In this document: positions 1 through 8,109 of the stretch, piece by piece
How the letters are laid out: each line of letters starts with the position of its first letter
Numbering within the stretch: the stretch's first letter is position 1
Assembly (NCBI GenBank): GCA_948441955.1
Contig: CAOJQZ010000029.1
Coordinates: 1 to 28,503, forward strand
Direction of reading: 5' to 3'
Length of the DNA: 28,503 nt
Source: an uncultured Lachnospiraceae bacterium
GTDB lineage: Bacteria; Bacillota; Clostridia; Lachnospirales; Lachnospiraceae
The notes under the pieces: generated by a model
What the model was told of the DNA's origin: nothing
The model's database searches: none
The model's input: the letters and a program-made list of their open reading frames with translations, nothing else
Translations under genes and position numbers: made by a program

Positions 1-931
1 CATTCATCTGCGCCGCAACCTCAGCCGCAAAGTCCTCATTCTTCTTCTCAAGTCCTTCGCCTGTCTCAAAGCGGACGAATCTCTTAAGCTCTACCTTAGC
101 TCCAACTTCCTTGGAAACCATCTCAAGATATTTTGCAACAGATTCTTTATTTTCAGCTTTAACATACTCCTGCTCTAACAGACACACTTCCTTTAGTTCC
201 TTATTAAGACGTCCGGTAATCATCTTCTCAATGATATTTTCCGGCTTGTTTGCATTCTTCGGATCATTCTTAGCCTGAGCAATAAGAATTTCCTTCTCGT
301 GCTCCTTATAATCCTCCGGCACCTCGTCTGTAGACACATACTTCGGATTCAAGGCTGCAATCTGCATAGCTACATTCTTAAGAGCTTCTTTTACCTCGTC
401 AGAATTATTCTCTGTCTTAGCCTCAACAAGTACGCCAATCTTGCCGCCTGCATGAATATAGGATACAACGACTCCATCCTCGGAAACGATCTTCTCGAAT
501 CTTCTGATATTCATATTCTCGCCAATCTTTGCAATCATAGCTGCAAGCTTGTCCTGAACAGTCATTGAAGTATCAAGCGCCCACGCCTCTGCCTTAAACG
601 CATCAATATCTGCCGCGTCTGTGTCAGCCGCCTGCTCTGCAACTTCCTTTACATATGTCTGGAACACTTCATTCTTAGCAACGAAATCCGTTTCTGCATT
701 AACCTCTACAATTGCTGCTACCTTATCGCTATTCTTAATTGTTGTTGCAACAATACCCTCTGCAGCAATCCTTCCCGCTTTCTTCTGGGCAGTTGCAAGG
801 CCCTTCTCCCGAAGAAACTCAACAGCCTTATCGAAATCGCCGTCTGTCTCAGTCAGCGCTTTCTTGCAGTCCATCATTCCTGCACCTGTCATCTCTCTTA
901 ACTCTTTTACCATACCAGCTGTAATTGCCAT
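1..931 (-). CDS. tsf: Elongation factor Ts (3' end cut by window edge)
   Basis: Translation elongation factor Ts, the cytoplasmic guanine-nucleotide exchange factor that regenerates EF-Tu-GTP. About 310 codons are visible from the ATG at 931 to the left edge, with no stop reached. They run from an N-terminal UBA-like segment (MAITAGMVKELREMTGAGMM) through the conserved TDFVAKN motif to a C-terminal part ending EVAAQMN, so very little is missing. The start is fixed by a GGAGGAA ribosome site that lies inside the last codons of rpsB, and only three bases separate the rpsB stop from this ATG. The rpsB-tsf pair is a classic bacterial operon, so the two are co-transcribed and probably translationally coupled. 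Identification is by motif and context and is very safe. Confidence 0.97.
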   Translation of the reverse strand, partial: MAITAGMVKELREMTGAGMMDCKKALTETDGDFDKAVEFLREKGLATAQKKAGRIAAEGIVATTIKNSDKVAAIVEVNAETDFVAKNEVFQTYVKEVAEQAADTDAADIDAFKAEAWALDTSMTVQDKLAAMIAKIGENMNIRRFEKIVSEDGVVVSYIHAGGKIGVLVEAKTENNSDEVKEALKNVAMQIAALNPKYVSTDEVPEDYKEHEKEILIAQAKNDPKNANKPENIIEKMITGRLNKELKEVCLLEQEYVKAENKESVAKYLEMVSKEVGAKVELKRFVRFETGEGLEKKNEDFAAEVAAQMN

Positions 932-934
932 CTT

Positions 935-1696
935 CTATTCCTCCTCAGCTGCTGCCTCTTCCTCATACACTTCCCCGGCAGCGTCCTCATAATAAGCATC
1001 CTCTTCACCTGTTGCTCCCTGATTTGCCTCTATGACAGCGTCAGCCATCTTGGAAACAATTAACTTAACAGCACGGATTGCATCGTCATTTCCAGGAATT
1101 ACATAATCTAATTCTTCCGGATCACAGTTTGTATCAGCAATTCCAATAAGAGGGATACCAAGTGTATGTGCTTCCTGAACACAGATTCTCTCCTTTTTCG
1201 GATCAACTACAAAAATTGCGTCCGGGATTCTCTTCATCTCTTTGATTCCGCCGAGATTCTTCTCAAGCTTTTCCCATTCCTTCTTAATCTGGATAACTTC
1301 CTTCTTCGGCAGTACGTCAAAGGTCCCGTCCTCTGACATTCTCTCAATCTCCTTAAGACGTGCAACTCTGCTCTTAATCGTCTTAAAGTTTGTGAGCATA
1401 CCGCCAAGCCATCTCTCATTTACATAGTACATTCCGCAGCGCTCTGCCTCAGCCTTAATAGCATCCTGAGCCTGCTTCTTTGTTCCCACAAAAAGAATAG
1501 TGCCGCCCTCTGCCGCAATATCTGCTACTGCATTATAAGCCTCGTCGACCTTGCCTACTGACTTCTGAAGGTCAATAATATAGATACCATTTCTCTCTGT
1601 GTAAATGTATGGAGCCATCTTAGGGTTCCATCTTCTTGTCTGATGTCCAAAATGAACACCTGCTTCCAAAAGCTGTTTCATTGAAATAACGCTCAT
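935..1696 (-). CDS. rpsB: 30S ribosomal protein S2
   Basis: Small-subunit ribosomal protein S2, 253 residues, needed for late assembly of the 30S head and for docking of S1-like function at the platform. The N-terminus MSVISMKQLLEAGVHFGHQT is the hallmark of the family, and the body (RRWNPKM, NERWLGGMLTNFKT, DAIFVVDP, GNDDA) matches throughout. The C-terminal 25 residues are an acidic tail rich in Glu and Ala, common in clostridial S2. An in-frame ATG exists at 1711, but it overlaps the GGAGG ribosome site. The ATG at 1696 sits 8 bases after that site and gives the standard N-terminus, so it was chosen. tsf follows after three bases. Transcription starts at a strong promoter near 1819-1847 and passes through a folded leader. 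Confidence 0.98.
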   Translation of the reverse strand: MSVISMKQLLEAGVHFGHQTRRWNPKMAPYIYTERNGIYIIDLQKSVGKVDEAYNAVADIAAEGGTILFVGTKKQAQDAIKAEAERCGMYYVNERWLGGMLTNFKTIKSRVARLKEIERMSEDGTFDVLPKKEVIQIKKEWEKLEKNLGGIKEMKRIPDAIFVVDPKKERICVQEAHTLGIPLIGIADTNCDPEELDYVIPGNDDAIRAVKLIVSKMADAVIEANQGATGEEDAYYEDAAGEVYEEEAAAEEE

Positions 1697-1726
1697 GTGT
1701 CTTTCCTCCATTTGGTTTTAGTCTTC

Positions 1727-1798
1727 CGCATGCTGAAATTCTCTTCCGCAACCGGTCTGTATATCCAGACTTAGGCACCTGCCGGAATCTGGCATGCG
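1727..1798 (-). ncRNA. Candidate structured leader of rpsB mRNA
   Basis: Between the rpsB promoter and its ribosome site the minus-strand RNA can form three nested helices. The outer one is 7 bp (CGCAUGC with GCAUGCG, arms at 1792-1798 and 1727-1733). Inside it is a 5-bp helix (UUCCG with CGGAA, 1783-1787 and 1744-1748). The innermost is a hairpin GUCUG-GAUAUA-CAGAC (1755-1770). Ribosomal protein operons often carry such leaders for autoregulation, and S2 leaders are known in other bacteria. That this one binds S2 is inference. No terminator lies between it and the gene, so any control would act on translation or RNA stability. Confidence 0.5.
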
Positions 1799-1818
1799 TG
1801 TTTTTTCACAACGGTGAT

Positions 1819-1847
1819 AGTATAGCATATAACTGAAGGAAATACAA
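1819..1847 (-). promoter_or_regulatory. Sigma-A promoter of rpsB-tsf
   Basis: The minus strand reads TTGTAT (1847-1842), a 17-bp spacer, then TATACT (1824-1819), with an extended -10 TG (TGC directly before TATACT). The predicted transcript starts near 1812, about 115 bases upstream of the rpsB start codon, so it includes the whole folded leader. Confidence 0.8.
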
Positions 1848-1902
1848 GAATTTTTAGGCACCTGGAGAAAATTTATGCAATAAAGGTTACTGTAGAACAG
1901 TA

Positions 1903-1940
1903 ATTAATAAAAACAGGAACTGCCCTATGACAATTCCTGT
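1903..1940 (-). terminator. Terminator of the opp operon
   Basis: Downstream of oppA the minus strand forms a 10-bp stem with one G-U pair (arms 1931-1940 and 1913-1922) around an 8-base loop, followed by a U-rich run (UUUUUAUUAAUU). It separates the opp operon from the rpsB promoter. Confidence 0.85.
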
Positions 1941-2004
1941 CTCTCTGTCAAATGTTATTTTCTGAAATCTGAGGTTTCAAATTCCACGCAAAAGTGAAAA
2001 ATTA

Positions 2005-3714
2005 CTATTCAACATATGCGTACTGGAAATACCAGTAACCGTATGGGCTGTGCCATGTTCCCTGAAGAGCCGGGGACTGCAGCCAGAAGTCATTGTAATA
2101 TGCAACCGGAATGCATGCATAATCGCTCATCATGAGCTGCTCTGCTTCGTGAAGAGCAGCGAAATGTTCATTTGCATCTGCACATTTCGATTTTTCAATA
2201 AGTGCATCATAGTCCTTGTTGTTGTACTTACCATCGTTATTTCCATTGGTTGAGCAGAGAAGCTCAAGCATGTTGGATGCATCGTTATAATCCATAATCC
2301 AGCCATTACGCGCCATCTCATAGTCTCCGGCACGACGCTGCGGAGTAAAGGAACCCCATTCTACCTTATCAATATTCATCGTGATTCCGAGATCCTTGTA
2401 GCAGTCCTGAAGATACTCAGCCACAGCTACATGATAGCCAGCGTCATTTGTAGAATAAGTAATAGTCGGGAAGCCCTCTCCGTTCGGATATCCTGCATCT
2501 GCAAGAGCTTTCTTAGCCTCCTCCAGGTTTGCCTCATAGTCCTCGCTGATATATGGCTGTCCGCCATTCTCGTCTACTGCATTATCATAGAACATGCCGT
2601 CTGCGTCAGCAACACCAGGTCCCATAAAGTTATATGCCGGACTGTAAGTTCCCTGCATAATTACATTTGCAATGTAATCACGGTCGATTGCAAGATTCAG
2701 AGCTTTACGTACATTTACGTTATTAAACGGCTCTTTCTGTGTCTGCATGCTTAAGTAATATGTTCCCAAAGTCGTATCAACATAGAAATCTCCGCCATCC
2801 TCTGCTTTATCAAGGCTCGGGATTTCCTCTGTCGGAACATCCTTGATCATAAGAGCTTCACCGCTTGTATAAGCCGCATACGCTGCACTGGAATCCTCAA
2901 GTAAAAGGAAATTAATCTTATCCGTTACAATACGGGAAGAATCCCATCCGCCCTTGTAGTTCTCGTTCTTTTCACATACGATACGTTCGCTTGGAACCCA
3001 CTCTGTAATCTTGTAAGGTCCGTTACAAATATAAGTCTCCGGCGCTACGGACCAGGAATCACCATTTTCTTCAACAGTAGCCTGCTGAACCGGGCTCATT
3101 GAAGCAAAGGCAGCAATCTTATCAAAGTAAGAGCATGGATAAGCCAGCGTAACAGTAAGAGTCTTTCCATCCTCGCTTGCAACAACATTTAGCTTCTCAA
3201 TATCCGGCTCTGTGGTTGGTTCACCATCCTCATCCGGATTACCGATTGCATCCTTATAACCATCAATCATTCCGACAACAGTTTCACCATAAGGCGCAGC
3301 TACATTGGGGTCGCAGAGACGCTTAAAGCTGTACTCAAAATCCTTTGCTGTAAGGTCAGAGCCATCGCTCCATTTCAAGCCGTCACGCATGGTAAACGTC
3401 CATACAAGGCCGTCCTCGCTTGTCTCATATTTCTCTGCCTGTCCAGGCTGCACTTTTCCATCCTCATCAATGATAAGAAGTGTCTCAAACATTGTAATGA
3501 GCATGTTTGCACCGTCCATAGCGCTGTTAAGCGCCGGATCCAGTGTTTCCGGGTTTGGTCCAATCTGTACGGTAATCTCTGACGCGCTGCCAGAAGCATC
3601 ATCGGATGGTTTTGCATCGTCTGAATTATCAGAACCACCCTTTGAGCCGCAGGCTGCAAGAGAAAGCGTCATACAAACTGTCAGTAACATTGCAGCTAAT
3701 CTTTTTGCTTTCAT
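2005..3714 (-). CDS. oppA: Peptide ABC transporter substrate-binding lipoprotein
   Basis: Extracellular solute-binding protein of family 5 (SBP_bac_5, OppA/DppA type), 569 residues. It captures oligopeptides outside the membrane and delivers them to the OppBC channel. The first 22 residues are a lipoprotein signal peptide (MKAKRLAAMLL...) with lipobox LAAC, Cys22 being the lipidated residue, followed by a flexible Gly/Ser/Asp linker. The body carries typical family stretches such as NPETLDPALNS, DGLKWSDGSDLTAKDFEYS and KALNLAIDRDYI. An upstream in-frame ATG at 3744 would add ten residues, but the GGAGG ribosome site lies 9 bases before the ATG at 3714, so that start was chosen. It is the last gene of the operon, after a 108-base gap holding GC-rich inverted repeats. 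Peptide preference cannot be read from the sequence. Confidence 0.93.
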   Translation of the reverse strand: MKAKRLAAMLLTVCMTLSLAACGSKGGSDNSDDAKPSDDASGSASEITVQIGPNPETLDPALNSAMDGANMLITMFETLLIIDEDGKVQPGQAEKYETSEDGLVWTFTMRDGLKWSDGSDLTAKDFEYSFKRLCDPNVAAPYGETVVGMIDGYKDAIGNPDEDGEPTTEPDIEKLNVVASEDGKTLTVTLAYPCSYFDKIAAFASMSPVQQATVEENGDSWSVAPETYICNGPYKITEWVPSERIVCEKNENYKGGWDSSRIVTDKINFLLLEDSSAAYAAYTSGEALMIKDVPTEEIPSLDKAEDGGDFYVDTTLGTYYLSMQTQKEPFNNVNVRKALNLAIDRDYIANVIMQGTYSPAYNFMGPGVADADGMFYDNAVDENGGQPYISEDYEANLEEAKKALADAGYPNGEGFPTITYSTNDAGYHVAVAEYLQDCYKDLGITMNIDKVEWGSFTPQRRAGDYEMARNGWIMDYNDASNMLELLCSTNGNNDGKYNNKDYDALIEKSKCADANEHFAALHEAEQLMMSDYACIPVAYYNDFWLQSPALQGTWHSPYGYWYFQYAYVE

Positions 3715-3764
3715 AATAATTTTCCTCCGTTTTTTATTTTGCATAAAACTGCTTTATATCCATA

Positions 3765-3821
3765 ATATGCCGCCGGCATATGGGATACCAACATCATTCG
3801 CCGGCCTTTAGCGCCGCCGGC
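3765..3821 (-). repeat. GC-rich inverted repeats between oppF and oppA
   Basis: The oppF-oppA gap holds three copies of the self-complementary hexamer GCCGGC (3772-3777, 3800-3805, 3816-3821). They form two hairpins: a 7-bp stem ATATGCC/GGCATAT at 3765-3781, and a 6-bp all-GC stem at 3800-3821 that begins right after the oppF stop. Neither is followed by a U-run on the minus strand, so they do not look like full terminators. Hairpins placed before a binding-protein gene can protect its mRNA and raise its level relative to the permease genes; that role here is inference. Confidence 0.55.
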
Positions 3822-3822
3822 A

Positions 3823-4876
<1,054 letters not shown>

Positions 4877-4884
<8 letters not shown>

Positions 4885-5881
4885 CGTCCTTGCCTCCCTC
4901 CTCAAACTGTTCTTTCTGAAGCAGCCAGCAATGACTGTAATGGGTATCGCTTAACTCCGTCTTTGGCGGCATAGTATCAAGGCATATCTTCATGCAGCTT
5001 GCACATCTCGGTGCAAACGGACATCCTTTTGGGGGATTCAGAAGATCCACTGGCTGTCCCTCAATAGGAACAAGACGCTCGTCCTCCTCGGTGTCAAGCT
5101 TTGGAATAGACTTTATCAACCCCTTTGTGTATTCATGTCTGGGCTCATAAAAAATCTCATCTGCCGTTCCGTATTCTATAATGTGGCCGGCATACATAAC
5201 CGCAATCTTCTCACACATACTTGCAACCACACCCAAATCATGGGTAATCATAATGATACTCATCCCCAGTTTTTCCCTAAGCTCCTGCATGAGTTCGAGA
5301 ATCTGTGCCTGTATCGTAACGTCAAGCGCTGTAGTAGGCTCATCGGCAATCAGAAGCTTCGGCTCACACGCCAGGGCAATAGCAATCATGACACGCTGCC
5401 TCATACCGCCGGACAGCTCGTGAGGATACTGCTTCAGGCGCTTCTCCGGTTCATTGATACCTACAAGCTCCAGAAGCTCCTTTGCACGGGCCTGAGCCTC
5501 CTGTTTTGTCTTATCTGTATGTAAAAGTATAACCTCTTTAATCTGATTCCCAATCGTATATACCGGATTCAGACTGGTCATAGGATCCTGAAAAATAATG
5601 GAAACCTCATTTCCACGCATCTTGCGGAACTCCTTCTCCGTCATTTCATCTACCTGATGACCGTTAAAACGTATCGTTCCGCCGATAAGCTTTCCCGGAT
5701 AAGCGGTAAGCCCCATCAGGGAATACGCCGTAACGGATTTACCCGAGCCAGATTCTCCAACAATGCCAAGAACTTCGCCCTCCTCCATAGAGAAGGAAAC
5801 TCCGCTTAAAGCCTTTACCTCGCCGGCCGGAGTAAAAAAGGAGAGGTATTCGTCTTTAATTTCTAACAGTTTTTCTTTCAA
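4877..5881 (-). CDS. oppD: Peptide ABC transporter ATP-binding protein OppD
   Basis: First ATPase of the oligopeptide importer, 334 residues. Motifs in order: Walker A GESGSGKS (about 42-49), Q-loop IIFQDPMTSLNP, signature LSGGMRQRVMIAIAL, Walker B LLIADEPTTALD, switch His in MITHDLGVV, then the family C-terminal region with the Cys-containing stretch GCPFAPRCASCMKIC. The start codon is TTG at 5881, preceded by AAAGGGGG. No ATG lies before Walker A in a sensible place, so TTG is the best choice. The gene follows oppC after 16 bases and overlaps oppF by 8. Confidence 0.95.
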
Positions 5882-5897
5882 AATACTCGTACCCCCT

Positions 5898-6938
5898 TTA
5901 ATTTTTCAGCTTCGGGTCAAACGCATCCCGAAGGCCGTCGCCGAAAAGATTAAATACCAGTATGATCACACTGATAAATACTGCCGGAAGAATCAAAAGA
6001 TGCGGATATGTATTCATCCCCTTTACGGCATCCGTGGCCAGAGAACCCAGAGAAGGCATAGGCGCCGCAACTCCGAGTCCCAGAAAGCTTAAATAGCTTT
6101 CAGTAAATATAGCAGACGGAATCTGCAGTGTTGTCGTTACAATCAGCGTACCGATACAGTTTGTCAGAAGATGCTTTTTCACAATACGCCCGCTCTTCGC
6201 GCCAAGAGCACGGGCCGCTGTCACGTACTCCGATTCCTTTAATATCAGCACCTGCGAACGGGTAATACGCGCCATTCCAACCCAATACAGAAGTACAAAC
6301 ACAAGAAAAATCGCAATCAGGTTTGGACCCATCTTCTGCATCCAGCTAAATCCGGGGCGCATAGCCAGCTCTTCAAGGGTAGGCTTTAACGCCATTGAAA
6401 GGATAATAATCAGAAGGATATCCGGTATTGTATACAAAACATCCGTAATACGCATCATAATATTATCTGCCCATCCGCCTGCAAAGCCTGCAATCGCACC
6501 ATAAGTGGCTCCTACAAGAAGGACAAGGGCCGCACACACAAGACCAACGCTTAGGCTGATGCGGGTCCCCATCATGAGGCGGACGGCAAAATCACGCCCC
6601 AGCTTGTCTGTACCGCAGATATGGGGAAATACACTCTCTCCCGCATCAATCCGCTCCTGCTCTTTTGCGCCATACTCAAAAGGTGCAAGATTCTCACTAT
6701 ACCGTATCTGCTCATCGTAACTATAGGGCCATACAGAAGGCAGTATATATGCAAAAATCATAATTACAATAATGAAAAACAAACTGACCATTGCAATTTT
6801 ATTCTTGCGCAGGCGGCGCATACCGTCCGCCCAGAAATTAATGCTTTTGCGCATCACAACAAGACTTTCTTTCTCCTCTGCTGAAGCAGGAAGGAAATCC
6901 TCCGCTTTCAACTGAAGACTTGGAATTTTATTACTCAT
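5898..6938 (-). CDS. oppC: Peptide ABC transporter permease OppC
   Basis: Inner-membrane permease subunit of the oligopeptide importer, 346 residues. A cytoplasmic N-terminus of about 45 residues leads to a first membrane helix (KIAMVSLFFIIVIMIFAYIL) and an extracytoplasmic loop containing HICGTDKLGRDFAVRLMMG, the conserved loop of DppC/OppC. Five further helices follow. The EAA-type coupling motif (AARALGAKSGRIVKKHLL, about residues 240-258) docks onto the ATPases. The ATG is preceded by GAAGGAG. It lies 21 bases after oppB and 16 before oppD. Confidence 0.95.
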   Translation of the reverse strand: MSNKIPSLQLKAEDFLPASAEEKESLVVMRKSINFWADGMRRLRKNKIAMVSLFFIIVIMIFAYILPSVWPYSYDEQIRYSENLAPFEYGAKEQERIDAGESVFPHICGTDKLGRDFAVRLMMGTRISLSVGLVCAALVLLVGATYGAIAGFAGGWADNIMMRITDVLYTIPDILLIIILSMALKPTLEELAMRPGFSWMQKMGPNLIAIFLVFVLLYWVGMARITRSQVLILKESEYVTAARALGAKSGRIVKKHLLTNCIGTLIVTTTLQIPSAIFTESYLSFLGLGVAAPMPSLGSLATDAVKGMNTYPHLLILPAVFISVIILVFNLFGDGLRDAFDPKLKN

Positions 6939-6959
6939 CTTTTCTCCTTCACCTGCTCT

Positions 6960-7877
6960 CTATTTTAACTTAATCCGAGGATCTATGATTTTATAAAGAA
7001 TATCTACAATTACGTTCGCTGATATAATCAAAGTTGCAAGAACAATCGTCGTGCCCATGATCATCGTATAATCGCGGTTTGTAATAGAAGATACAAATTC
7101 ACGCCCCAATCCCGGTATTGTGAAAATCTTCTCTACAACAAAGGAACCTGTCATAAGTCCTGCAAGCATAGGACCTACATAGGTAACTACCGGAAGAATC
7201 GCGTTACGAAGCGCATGCTTAAACAAAGTCTTAAAACTGGACACACCTTTTGCCCTGGAAGTACGTATGTAATCCTGTCCCATAACGTCCAAAAGACTGG
7301 AACGCATAAGTCTCGTAATATAGGCTGTCGGATAGATTGCCAGCGCCGTTACCGGCATAACATAAGAGGAAAGCGTATTCAGTCCTACAGTAGGAAAAAT
7401 ATTCAGCTTACTTCCAAATGTATACAAGAGCAGCACGCTGCTTATAAAGCTTGGTATGGCAATTCCGCAGGTTGCCAAAACAATGATAAAATTATCAGGA
7501 ATCTTCCCTCTGTTATATGCCGAAATACACCCCAACGGAATACCAAGCATCAGGGCAATTACAACTGCAACGCCTGCGAGTTTTGCAGATACGGGAAATT
7601 TTGAAAATATAATATCAGATACTGTACGGCCTCTCTGTCTTAAACTATATCCCATATCTCCCTTAACAAAATCTGTTATATAAGTGGTATAGCGTTCAAA
7701 TATGGGCTTGTCCAACCCATATTTTGCCGCCAGAGCCTCCTGGGCCGCCTTACTGATAGACTTTTCTGCTACAAATGGTCCTCCCGGAACCAGATTCATA
7801 AGAAAAAATGTCAACGTTGCAACAACAAATATACTGACAATGCCAAGTGTTAAACGTTTAACTATATATTTTTTCAA
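6960..7877 (-). CDS. oppB: Peptide ABC transporter permease OppB
   Basis: First gene of the operon and the other permease subunit, 305 residues. It begins with the standard DppB/OppB N-terminal helix (MKKYIVKRLTLGIVSIFVV) followed by the LVPGGPF signature and a periplasm-side segment. It then has five more helices and an EAA loop (RTSRAKGVSSFKTLFKHALR, about residues 204-223). The start codon is TTG at 7877, 11 bases after AGGGAGG. An ATG directly behind that site is in another frame and hits a stop after four codons, so TTG is the only reasonable start. Transcription starts at the promoter at 7961-7989. Confidence 0.94.
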   Translation of the reverse strand: MKKYIVKRLTLGIVSIFVVATLTFFLMNLVPGGPFVAEKSISKAAQEALAAKYGLDKPIFERYTTYITDFVKGDMGYSLRQRGRTVSDIIFSKFPVSAKLAGVAVVIALMLGIPLGCISAYNRGKIPDNFIIVLATCGIAIPSFISSVLLLYTFGSKLNIFPTVGLNTLSSYVMPVTALAIYPTAYITRLMRSSLLDVMGQDYIRTSRAKGVSSFKTLFKHALRNAILPVVTYVGPMLAGLMTGSFVVEKIFTIPGLGREFVSSITNRDYTMIMGTTIVLATLIISANVIVDILYKIIDPRIKLK

Positions 7878-7919
7878 CTTCGAATCATCCTCCCTACATT
7901 TTCTTTTTCACTACAATAT

Positions 7920-7958
7920 ATATGGCATTTTACATTCCCCATATACAAGATAATATGG
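7920..7958 (-). repeat. ATATGG/CCATAT repeats at the opp transcription start
   Basis: Three alternating elements lie just downstream of the opp -10 box: ATATGG at 7920-7925, CCATAT at 7939-7944 and ATATGG at 7953-7958 (plus-strand reading). The right-hand pair makes a 20-bp DNA palindrome over the start site. The left-hand pair would form a 6-bp RNA hairpin with a 13-base loop in the leader. They may be an operator or a leader fold; no function is shown. Confidence 0.4.
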
Positions 7959-7960
7959 AT

Positions 7961-7989
7961 ATTTTAGCATAAATTATTGAGAAAATCAA
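7961..7989 (-). promoter_or_regulatory. Sigma-A promoter of the opp operon
   Basis: The minus strand reads TTGATT (7989-7984), a 17-bp spacer and TAAAAT (7966-7961), with an extended -10 TG (TGC before TAAAAT). The predicted start is near 7954, giving a leader of about 75 bases before the oppB TTG codon. Confidence 0.8.
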
Positions 7990-7993
7990 TAAT
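7973..7993. promoter_or_regulatory. Operator-like palindrome over the opp -35 box
   Basis: ATTATTGA-GAAAA-TCAATAAT is a perfect 8-bp inverted repeat with a 5-base centre. It covers the -35 hexamer of the opp promoter, the position expected for a repressor site. Peptide transport operons in Firmicutes are often repressed by CodY, but this palindrome differs from the CodY consensus at several positions, so the regulator is unknown. Confidence 0.5.
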
Positions 7994-8052
7994 CTTTTTC
8001 CCGCATAGAGTATATTCAGAACGCAAATAGAATAATAAATATGTTGTTGAAC

Positions 8053-8082
8053 AAAAAAAGAGCTGAATAACAGCTCTTTTTT
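8053..8082 (-). terminator. Terminator after the first NlpC/P60 gene
   Basis: A 7-bp stem AGAGCTG/CAGCTCT (8059-8065 and 8071-8077) with a 5-base loop is flanked by an A-run on the left and a T-run on the right. It terminates the hydrolase gene on the minus strand just before the opp promoter region; the symmetry would let it act on both strands. Confidence 0.9.
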
Positions 8083-8109
8083 ATCTATCATCTCATTTAT
8101 TTACTTTTG

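Noticed and set aside
1697..1711. Upstream ATG giving a five-residue longer S2 protein
   Set aside because: It overlaps the ribosome site and would change the conserved N-terminus.
7972..7988. CodY box at the opp promoter
   Set aside because: The best alignment to AATTTTCWGAAAATT has about four mismatches, too weak to claim.
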